From the NCBI RefSeq assembly GCF_023343835.1, contig NC_064438.1, positions 58,614,578 through 58,678,577 of the forward strand: a DNA stretch of 64,000 nt, read 5' to 3'. Positions 33,401 through 38,300 of the stretch are shown one piece after another (the stretch's first letter is position 1; the number at the start of each line of letters is the position of its first letter). The notes under the pieces are model-generated. The model was not told the DNA's origin and did no database searches. It saw nothing but the letters and a program-made list of their open reading frames with translations. The DNA is from Lagopus muta. Taxonomy: Eukaryota > Chordata > Aves > Galliformes > Phasianidae. A program made the position numbers and the translations under genes.

Positions 33401-35129
33401 TCCAAGTCTTTGACACCTAACTTGCTATAGCTCTGAAAAGTAAAAGGGCAACAGAAGAAGAAAACTGCAGCGGAGGCAAAGCAGCAGGCACTGCTCTCAG
33501 TTATCAAGCTAACATCCGTCCTCCAGCACAGCACGTCAAACAGGCACCAAAGCCACCTCCTTTCCCCTACAGGGGCACAGCAAACAGCTCACGGACACAC
33601 GGTCAGCTTCTCCAGCTTACAGAGCAGCAGCTTTGCCTTCACTCACAGATCCATGGAGGTTAAGATGAGATAACACGACAAACTCTTTGCTAACAAGCAA
33701 AATCCTGAACCCTCCCCATCTCAGATCTGCTCAAGGACAGCAAAGCAGCACCAAGGAATCACCTTATCAAGTCTCAACACAAATTATACTTAAGATCAAC
33801 GTACTGATTGAGCAACGGGCAGAGAGCAGACAAACAAAGGAACTGAAAGATCTCCGTACAACTGCAAACTGCTATGGAGGACAGAAGGGATGTTGGTGTA
33901 ACTGCAACCCAAGCGCAGGGCTGGGCCCGCAGTGTTACCTGGCAGTAGGCATGGTTCCCCAGAGCTTTGTGGGCTTCGTCAACGACCAAGCATTTGATTT
34001 CCACAGCAGGGCACGTTCCTCGGCTGAGGTCGTTCACCATGATCTGAGGGGTCAGGAAGAAAACCCTCCTGCTGGCCCACAGCTCCCTGCGGCTCAGGGC
34101 CTGCGTCCCACCTGGAAACGAGGAGCCGTTAGGGGTGGGAAAGATGGAATCTGACCTGATGGGGTCGGATGGGAGCTCTGGAGCTCCTCCAGTCCAACGC
34201 CACGTGAAGGCAGTTTCCCGAGCAGCTGCACCCAGAGCACGCAGGCGGCTTTGGGTCGGTGCAGAGGAGACTCCCTCACCTCTCTGGGCTCGGTGCCACC
34301 CTCACGGCACTTTCTCACGGCCGCACGGATCTCCCCGGCTCCAGTCCGTGCCCGCCGCTCCTCGTCCCGGCGCTGGGCACCACGGAGCAGAGCCCGGCCC
34401 CACTCGGATCCCCTCAGCCTTCTCTCCTCCGCCCGCACGGCCCCGGGGCTCTCAGCCCGTCCCGTCGGGAGGCGCTCCAGGCGTCCCCGCCATCTCCGCT
34501 CCCTCCTCCGCGCTCTGCCAGCGGCTCCCATCCGCCCGGAGCCCCGCACTGCAGCCGAGGCCCCGGGGCGGAGCGGCTCCGCGCACGGCCGCCCGCGCTC
34601 CAGCCCCGTTGCCCCCGGCTCCCTTCAGCCACGACCCGCCCCGCGGCGCCGCCCTACCGGTCATCTCGGCCATGTCCCGCCCTGGGATGCCCATCAGCTG
34701 AGCGCACGCCTCCATCTGCTGAGCCACCAGCGCCTTGGTGGGCGCGAGGAAGAGCACTTTACCGGACGGGAACCAGCGGTAGAAGTTATACATGACGACG
34801 GCGGCCACGAAGGTCTTTCCCAGCCCGGTGGGCAGGCACAGCAGCGTGTTGGCGAGCAGCGCGGCGCGGGCCATGCGCAGCTGGTAGGAGCGCTCCGGCC
34901 GGTTGCTCGGGTAGATCCACAGCGCGCCCGCAGCCGAGCAGAAGCCGCTGGCCGCCGCTTCGGGACCCGGGCTCGGGTTCGGGTCCAGCTCCGCGGCCGC
35001 GGCCGCCAGCAGCTCGTCGTCATCGTCGTTGTTGTCGTTGTTAACAGCGGCGTCCCGCCCGGCCTGTAACGCGGGGCCCGCGGCCCGCCGCCACGCCTCG
35101 AGCAGCGTGCGCTGCCGGCCGCCGCTCAT
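3181..35129 (-). CDS. FANCM: FANCM, 5' half of gene (ATP-dependent DNA translocase), partial
   Basis: FANCM is the Fanconi anemia core-complex anchor, an SF2 (Hef/Mph1-type) translocase that binds branched DNA, remodels stalled forks and recruits the complex with MHF1/2 and FAAP24. Coding exons seen: 35129-34658, 34111-33939, 33242-33165, 32482-32324, 11806-11675, 11157-11025, 9603-9475 (or -9484), 8891-8790, 7507-7323, 6273-6067, 3412-3181. All join in frame, giving about 664-667 residues. Visible motifs: Walker A LPTGLGKT (residues 99-106), DEAH (202-205), SAT (233-235), and motif [14 protein letters not shown] in exon 10. The N-terminus MSGGRQRTL resembles mammalian FANCM. The start ATG at 35129 is the first Met of that conserved N-terminus. 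The C-terminal two thirds (MHF-binding region, ERCC4-like and HhH domains) lie beyond the left edge. The gene is divergent from FKBP3, and intron 4 (20.5 kb) hosts an antisense gene. Confidence 0.96.
3413..6066. other. FANCM intron 10
   Basis: Apart from the CR1 copy just next to exon 11 (about 3,497-3,750) I recognise nothing here. 3,760-6,066 is unique-looking, AT-rich sequence with no conserved open frame on either strand. Confidence 0.7.
3497..3750 (-). repeat. CR1 LINE 3' fragment
   Basis: GGGGTTGGAAGGGCCTCTGG, then GATCACCCAGCTCAACC, and later CTCTGGGCAGCCTGTCCAG identify a reverse-oriented CR1 tail of a diverged subfamily. It starts only about 85 bp upstream of FANCM exon 11. Confidence 0.8.
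6067..6273 (-). CDS. FANCM: FANCM exon 10
   Basis: 69 codons, phase 0: acceptor TCTTCAG|GTGGTA, donor CGG|GTGAGC. It carries helicase motif V ([20 protein letters not shown]) and motif VI ([12 protein letters not shown]). Confidence 0.96.
6480..6708 (-). repeat. CR1 LINE 3' fragment
   Basis: It begins with tandem AATCACAG terminal units, then GGGTTGGAAGGGACCCC and the GGGGCATCCACAACCTCC block. It lies in FANCM intron 9, reverse-oriented. Confidence 0.92.
6850..7137 (-). repeat. CR1 LINE 3' fragment
   Basis: A second reverse-oriented CR1 tail in FANCM intron 9, of the subfamily with GCTGTGTGCAGGTTGCCAAC. The same subfamily recurs at 30.2, 31.9, 56.4 and 63.3 kb. Confidence 0.92.
7323..7507 (-). 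CDS. FANCM: FANCM exon 9
   Basis: 185 nt, phase 1 in and phase 0 out: acceptor AAACAG|ATCAAA, donor GAG|GTAAAC. It starts the second RecA-like domain (motif [22 protein letters not shown]; then [18 protein letters not shown]). Confidence 0.95.
7508..8789. other. FANCM intron 8
   Basis: No gene or recognisable interspersed repeat was seen. An A-rich low-complexity patch lies at about 7,690-7,752. Confidence 0.6.
8790..8891 (-). CDS. FANCM: FANCM exon 8
   Basis: 102 nt, phase 1 at both ends: acceptor TTTTCAG|TGTCTG, donor TCTG|GTAAGT. It encodes [20 protein letters not shown], almost identical to mammalian FANCM. It is visible only by eye because the open frame is short. Confidence 0.94.
9003..9092 (-). 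repeat. CR1 LINE 3'-end fragment
   Basis: TCACAGAATGGTTTGGGTTG followed by GAAGGGACCTCAAGG is a short reverse-oriented CR1 terminus in FANCM intron 7. Confidence 0.88.
9475..9603 (-). CDS. FANCM: FANCM exon 7 (3' boundary ambiguous)
   Basis: Acceptor TTGCACAG|GATTAA. It encodes [18 protein letters not shown]. Two in-frame donors are possible nine bases apart: ACAG|GTTGGT ending at 9475, or AAGA|GTAGAA ending at 9484. Both keep phase 1, so the product differs by three residues. Confidence 0.85.
9604..11024. other. FANCM intron 6
   Basis: I recognise no exon, repeat family or RNA gene in this intron. Intron 5 (11,158-11,674) is likewise empty to my eye. Confidence 0.6.
11025..11157 (-). CDS. 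FANCM: FANCM exon 6
   Basis: 133 nt, phase 0 in and phase 1 out: acceptor TTCACAG|GGGATG, donor AAAG|GTGAGC. It encodes [20 protein letters not shown] and the following LCGIMDGSK, characteristic of FANCM. Confidence 0.95.
11675..11806 (-). CDS. FANCM: FANCM exon 5
   Basis: 44 codons, phase 0: acceptor TTTGCAG|GTGCTA, donor ATG|GTAAGC. It encodes [18 protein letters not shown], near-identical to the mammalian helicase insert. It is separated from exon 4 by a 20,517-bp intron. Confidence 0.95.
13338..14038 (-). repeat. CR1 LINE, about 0.7-kb 3' portion
   Basis: A reverse-oriented CR1 running from the terminal CACAGAATCACAGAATTGCT units through the 3' UTR into the end of ORF2 (minus-strand frame with the [20 protein letters not shown] motif). 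It belongs to the same subfamily as the plus-oriented copy at 58.8-59.2 kb. Confidence 0.93.
14043..14090. repeat. TA/CA microsatellite
   Basis: An uninterrupted run of about nine TA units is followed by imperfect CA/TACATA units. It starts directly at the truncated 5' end of the CR1 copy. Confidence 0.9.
15289..17020 (-). mobile_element. CR1 LINE, about 1.7 kb with partial reverse transcriptase ORF2
   Basis: The longest CR1 in the window, reverse-oriented and 5'-truncated. Its minus-strand frame (16,850 to about 16,230) encodes a non-LTR reverse transcriptase fragment with [29 protein letters not shown] and [16 protein letters not shown], then [13 protein letters not shown]. The usual Asp of the AFD motif reads Gly, and the frame breaks near the region that should give the YADD-like motif (FADDT in CR1). 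It is a dead copy. Confidence 0.93.
17680..18255 (-). repeat. CR1 LINE 3' portion
   Basis: AATCACAGAACAGCTTGGGT followed by TGGAAGGGACC, then the Ser/Pro-rich reverse-strand coding tail. It is a reverse-oriented CR1 of about 0.58 kb. Confidence 0.92.
19838..20031 (+). repeat. Near-homopurine (GGAAAG-rich) tract
   Basis: About 195 bases, roughly 90% A/G, built from loose GGAAAG, GGGAAA and GGAGCTGG units. It lies about 240 bp upstream of the nested SOUL-family gene's start codon. Such tracts can adopt triplex (H-DNA) structure; that is inference here. Confidence 0.85.
20143..20176 (+). repeat. Imperfect CA microsatellite
   Basis: Imperfect (CA)n with interspersed G (CACACGCACACACTCACACG) about 95 bp upstream of the SOUL-family start codon. 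Confidence 0.85.
20180..20620 (+). promoter_or_regulatory. CpG island / promoter of the nested SOUL-family gene
   Basis: A CpG-dense block surrounds the first exon, in otherwise AT-rich intron sequence. A TATA-like CATAAAG sits at about 20,223-20,229, about 45 bp before the ATG at 20,270. Together they suggest an independent promoter inside FANCM intron 4. Initiation site not determined. Confidence 0.65.
20270..20498 (+). CDS. SOUL-family gene exon 1
   Basis: 76 codons plus one base, donor CGCG|GTAAGC. GC-rich. It encodes an acidic, Ser-rich segment ([18 protein letters not shown]) and a helical [21 protein letters not shown] at 20,270 is chosen as the first in frame; the Met at 20,291 is an alternative. 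Confidence 0.8.
20270..28628 (+). CDS. SOUL/HEBP-family haem-binding-like protein, nested antisense in FANCM
   Basis: Five exons (20270-20498, 25172-25263, 26450-26591, 27889-28072, 28457-28628) join in frame to 272 aa. Residues about 108-272 form a SOUL domain: [11 protein letters not shown] at the start, [10 protein letters not shown] in the core, and the C-terminal signature [10 protein letters not shown] (compare RRNEIW and NNEVW in HEBP1/HEBP2). Family members bind haem or tetrapyrroles, and HEBP2/SOUL is also linked to mitochondrial permeability. The family was first described from chicken retina and pineal, but I cannot tell whether this is that locus, so no symbol is given. Residues 1-107 are an acidic extension absent from the roughly 190-205-aa HEBP1/2. 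Starts at 20,270 (METGG) and 20,291 (MSGAE) are both possible. The gene lies wholly inside FANCM intron 4 on the opposite strand. Confidence 0.88.
21263..21550 (-). repeat. CR1 LINE 3' fragment
   Basis: CATCACAGAATGGTTTGGGT, then GACCTTTAAGGTCATCCAG and CCATTTCCCCTCGTCCTGC: a reverse-oriented CR1 tail. Confidence 0.92.
22634..22668 (+). repeat. Short GGAT/GGAA tandem patch
   Basis: GGAAGGATGGAAGGATGGAA is a small interrupted tetranucleotide repeat. Confidence 0.7.
24095..24152 (+). repeat. CR1 LINE 3' tip
   Basis: GGATTTGATGATCTCAGTGA and then CCAACCTGAATGATTCTATG form a forward-oriented CR1 terminus with one ATTCTATG unit. Confidence 0.8.
24648..24845 (-). repeat. CR1 LINE 3' fragment (diverged)
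   Basis: ATCACAGAATGGTTTGGGTT followed by GGAAGGGGCCC marks a reverse-oriented CR1 terminus. The interior is diverged. Confidence 0.85.
25172..25263 (+). CDS. SOUL-family gene exon 2
   Basis: Acceptor TTGTTGCAG|ATATGG and donor AAG|GTACCC, phase 1 in and phase 0 out. It encodes [13 protein letters not shown] and then [12 protein letters not shown]. The internal MAEP could serve as a start if an alternative promoter existed; human HEBP2 also begins MAEP. Confidence 0.82.
25264..26449 (+). other. SOUL-family gene intron 2
   Basis: AT-rich, with no recognised repeat or exon. Confidence 0.55.
26450..26591 (+). CDS. SOUL-family gene exon 3
   Basis: Acceptor GCCTGCAG|CTCGGA, donor TCAG|GTATGG, phase 0 in and 1 out. 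It encodes [18 protein letters not shown] and GFMKLMRYI, the opening strands of the SOUL fold. Gln117 occupies the position of mouse SOUL His42. Confidence 0.9.
26592..27888 (+). other. SOUL-family gene intron 3
   Basis: It contains a perfect 21-bp direct duplication at 26,966-27,009 and a TA/CA-rich patch at about 27,648-27,690. Otherwise nothing recognised. Confidence 0.6.
26966..27009 (+). repeat. Two-copy direct repeat
   Basis: The sequence CTCAAATTGTGCATGACATG(A) occurs twice, 23 bp apart, with no mismatch. Confidence 0.9.
27889..28072 (+). CDS. SOUL-family gene exon 4
   Basis: Acceptor CTCCTCAG|GGCTGT, donor AGTAG|GTAAGA, phase 1 in and 2 out. It encodes [18 protein letters not shown], then [20 protein letters not shown] and [14 protein letters not shown], matching the SOUL-domain pattern Y.P...Q..PP.P.....I. 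Confidence 0.92.
28457..28628 (+). CDS. SOUL-family gene exon 5 (terminal coding exon)
   Basis: Acceptor TTACAG|GAGCTT; stop TAG at 28,626-28,628. It encodes [20 protein letters not shown] and the signature GYTNP......NEIWFLQR. No clear AATAAA follows until about 30,125. Confidence 0.92.
30176..30352 (+). repeat. CR1 LINE 3' fragment
   Basis: CCCAAGGAGGCTGTGGATGC and the ACACAGCAGGGGTTGGAACT block: forward-oriented CR1 tail. Confidence 0.92.
31895..32270 (+). repeat. CR1 LINE 3' portion
   Basis: GAAGAGAAGGCTGTGGGGAG, then GTTTTAAAGTGAGACAGGGG and the CR1 tail ending GGTCCTATGA. Forward-oriented (antisense to FANCM), it ends about 50 bp from the FANCM exon 4 donor. Confidence 0.93.
32324..32482 (-). 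CDS. FANCM: FANCM exon 4
   Basis: 53 codons, phase 0 at both ends: acceptor CACAG|GCTGTG, donor CAC|GTGAGT. It encodes the start of the helicase insert domain ([15 protein letters not shown]). A CR1 3' end lies about 50 bp beyond its donor, in intron 4. Confidence 0.95.
33165..33242 (-). CDS. FANCM: FANCM exon 3
   Basis: 26 codons, phase 0 at both ends: acceptor CTGCAG|GTCGTG, donor AAG|GTGAGG. It carries helicase motif III ([10 protein letters not shown]). Confidence 0.95.
33939..34111 (-). CDS. FANCM: FANCM exon 2
   Basis: Acceptor TTTCCAG|GTGGGA and donor CAG|GTAACA. It encodes residues 158-215, including [12 protein letters not shown] and the DEAH box ([11 protein letters not shown]). 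Phase 1 in, phase 0 out. Confidence 0.95.
34658..35129 (-). CDS. FANCM: FANCM exon 1 (coding part)
   Basis: It encodes residues 1-157 plus one base and ends at donor CCG|GTAGGG. It carries an acidic Asn/Asp run ([13 protein letters not shown]), then the helicase Q-motif region, Walker A (LPTGLGKTF) and motif Ia (APTKALV). It lies within a CpG island, so it is very GC-rich. Confidence 0.95.
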
Positions 35130-35192
35130 CGCGAGCCCGCGCGGGGCGGGGCGGACGCTGCGCTGCGGGAGGAGGAGCGGGGCGGCGGGAAG

Positions 35193-35303
35193 ATGGCGGC
35201 GGCCACGGCGCCCGCGCAGCCCTGGAGCGCGGAGGAGCTGCGGAGCGAGGCGCTGCCCAAGAAGGACATCATCAAGTTCCTGCAGGAACACGCGGCGCAG
35301 GCG
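35193..35303 (+). CDS. FKBP3: FKBP3 exon 1
   Basis: 37 codons, donor GCG|GTACGG, phase 0. It encodes [16 protein letters not shown] and [13 protein letters not shown]. Followed by a 77-bp intron. Confidence 0.95.
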
Positions 35304-38300
35304 GTACGGCACGGCGCGGCGCCCGGCCCCCAGCCACCCCGCTCAGGCCGGCCCCGCTCAGCCCGATTCTGTCCTTGCAGTTCCTGGCCGAGCACCGCCT
35401 GCTGGGGCAGGTGAAGAACGTGGCCAAGACGGCCAACAAGGAGCAGCTGATCGCGGCCTACACGCAGCTGTTCCTCACGCAGGTACGGGTGCGGGGCGCC
35501 GGGTGCGGGGCGCCGGGTGCGGGGCGCCGGGTGCGGGGCGCCGGGTGCGGGGCGCCGGGTGCGGGGCGCCGGGTGCGGGGCGCCGGGTGCGGGGCGCCGG
35601 GTGCGGGGCGCCGGGTGCGGGGCGCCGGGTGCGGGGCGCCGGGTGCGGGGCGGGCCGTGATGGAGCTGCGGCCCCGCGGCTCTCAGCGCTTCAAGGGCAC
35701 GGACGGAGCCGAGCCGGCGGCGGAGAAGGCGAAGCCCGGCAAGGCGGAGAAGGAGAAGGAGAAAGCGGCGAAGGCCGAGGAGCCCACGGAGGAGGTCGGT
35801 GAGGCCGCGGCCGGGGAGCCGCACGCCGTGCCCGCAAATGGGGGGCGGGCGGAGGGGGGGAGGCGGAGCGCTGCCATCGGAACCGTTCTGCAATCAGGGG
35901 CCGCCGAAGTACGTCAAATCCATCTTAAAGAAGGGCGACAAAACCAACTTCCCAAAGAAAGGAGACACCGTGCACTGCTGGTACACCGGGAAGCTGCAGG
36001 ACGGAACCGTCTTCGACACCAACATCCAGACCAGTAAGGCTGCGTGTGTGCTGTGCGTGCGCCCTGTGAGCCTTTGTGCCTGCCTTCGTGGAAGGAACTG
36101 AGCTGGGCTGTGTGGGTGCTGGGCGTTACTGTGGGCTGCAGTGTGACATGGCTGCTTCCTGCTCTTCTGCTGTCCCCGCAGCCACAGCTGGCACTGAGTG
36201 CAGTGCTTCCAGCAGTGCTGCAGCTGCTTGGGGTGAAGGATGGGGTCTGAATGGAGAGCTTTCCTATCTGTGGAACAGGACAGCGTGGTTAGCTTCTCTA
36301 ATGAGACACTAATTGGTGTGCTTATGTAAGAAAACCTGCACTGTGGGAGCACTGGAGCAGCAGAGCTCTGAAGCAGTCTCCTGTAGAACACCAGAAGCAC
36401 AGAACGGCCCGGGTTGGAAGGGACCTCAAGGGTCACGAAGCTCCAACCCCCCGCCACAGGCAGGGCCACCAACCTCCACATTTCACAGCAGCCCAGGCTG
36501 CCCAGGGCCCCATCCAACCTGGCCTTCAACACCTCCAGGGGTGGACGGGGCATCAGAGCACAGACGTGTGCTGATAATGCGCACTCATGGAATGGTGGGG
36601 TTGGAAGGCACCTTTAAAGATCATTTGGTTCCAACCCCAATCGGAGAATTCAGGTGTGTGACACTGAAGAGCAAGGAGCCCTTCCAGCAGTGCTGCCCAG
36701 AACTGCCAGTGCTCAGAACTGCCAGTGATTCATTGCTTGCTTTAAAACACTTCTGCAGCATTCACAGCGGAATCGGTTCCCTGCTGGCTCTGCTGTTTCA
36801 GTAACACATCTATGAGATGTGCCATCGAATCTAGTAATTCAGAACTGACTCTCTTAGGTTCAGTGGGTCGGTATGTGGAAGATGTGTGTCAGCATGCAAC
36901 CTGAACATTTAATGGTGTTTTTAGTGCACAACACTGAATTTTATCCTAAAAATCTGATAGTTCCTAGAGGTGATACAAGGAGGATGGGTATTTATTTAAA
37001 GCATGACCTCAGCAGTAATTCCAGATAAAGTTCTGCGTGTGATGTTAAAGCACATAAATGTAAAACTGTCTTTCAGGTTCAAAGAAGAAGAAAGCAGCCA
37101 AACCTTTAAGTTTCAAAGTCGGCATAGGAAAAGTTATCAGAGGCGTAAGTACAAATCAGTGCCGATTCCCTCGGGACCCAATGAGTTTTCAGCCTTCAGT
37201 TACATGGCTGCAATGCAGAGTTGGAGCTGGTTTGTTCCCTGCTGAGGTGAAAAGGGGAAAGCTCTGCCATCAGCAGGACGTGCTGTTGGTCCGTTCCGGT
37301 GCATCCATCCACCTGCAGCGGTGCGGGGGGAGCGCAGCCCCTTGCTGTCTGCACAGCACTGCAGCACAGAGATGATCGGGTTCCCAGGCTCAGCTGCCGC
37401 AGTGCTGTGTGCTCTGAGCAACCAGGAGATTGGCTTTTGTCAGCATCTTTTCTGTTTGCCTCAGTGCTGCTTTGTGTGCTGAGCCTCCATATTCTGGTTG
37501 CTGTCGTGTACAGAGTTGTGCTTTTGATGCTGTGAACTGTTCTGCAGATCCACCTGCTTGCTTAAATCTTCAGCCCGCAGGTACTGGTGTGCTCGGCTGT
37601 GTGGGGGAGATACCAGCACAGAGCAGAGCAGTGCTGAGCCTGTGCTGAATTTGGCTGTCTGTGGCAGATAAGGATACAGGAGGGATCTGATGCTGACCTG
37701 ACTTTGTATCTGTTCACATGTGTGACCTTCCGTGCAGCTGCTCTGCAGAAAGGCAGCCTTGCTGGGTGGAACTGGGGAGGGGAAGCAGCCTCAGGCACGT
37801 GGCCAGCACTGCAGAAGTAGTGGGGTTTTCTTTAGTCACTGGGTTTGATGCTCCTGTGGCATCCTTCACCTTCGCAGAGGGCCCTTCATCGGTTACAGGC
37901 CATGAGGAGCAGCTGTTTGTTGTGGTGCTGATGTGGTGCTCAAATGATTGCTGGCTTTGGTAGGGCAGTCTCAAAGAGGGACGAGGACTGATGTAAAGTT
38001 GGCATTTAAGAGCAGACCTCAATGAGCACTGATCCGTGGTCAGGAGAGGGGGGAGATTGAGAGGTGGAGACGGAGCAAAGACAAAACCTCTCAGTGCTGT
38101 ACAAGCAGTGTTCAGCTCCAAAACGTGTTCTGAGGCCGTGCATAGTTCCCTTAAGCAGGCATGTTCACTTCTTTGATTCAGCAGCACGTTTGCTACATGG
38201 ATCCATGGGGCTGAGCTGTGCTGGACGGCCCAGGCCTGTGCAGATTGGGTTGGTGCCAACAGCAGCTGTGGGTAAATGCTTCCTCAGTTGGAAGGAATGA

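Larger units (their letters stand above)
34250..35900. promoter_or_regulatory. CpG island with divergent FANCM/FKBP3 promoter
   Basis: A dense CpG and GC block covers FANCM exon 1 and FKBP3 exons 1-3. The two start codons (35,129 minus; 35,193 plus) are separated by 63 bp containing a GGGGCGGGGC Sp-type box at about 35,152. A YY1-type AAGATGGCGGC overlaps the FKBP3 ATG at 35,191-35,201. No TATA box is seen. Confidence 0.9.
36034..37076 (+). other. FKBP3 intron 4
   Basis: Contains two reverse-oriented CR1 tails (36.40-36.55 and 36.58-36.64 kb); the rest is unrecognised. Confidence 0.7.

Noticed and set aside
34251-35069. 272-codon plus-strand open frame antisense to FANCM exon 1
   Set aside because: Low-complexity Arg/Ser/Pro/Ala translation of a CpG island; no family resemblance. 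FANCM exon 1 on the other strand explains the sequence.
35483-35686. Minisatellite as FKBP3 coding repeat (peptide [12 protein letters not shown])
   Set aside because: Donor CAG|GTACGG before it and acceptor CTCTCAG|CGC after it restore the human-like reading LTQ-RFKGT, so the repeat is intronic.
35029-35893. Long open frames of about 255-257 codons on both strands over FKBP3 exons 1-3
   Set aside because: They are produced by the stop-free 14-bp minisatellite (period 42 when translated) and GC-rich exons; real FKBP3 exons lie within in other frames.
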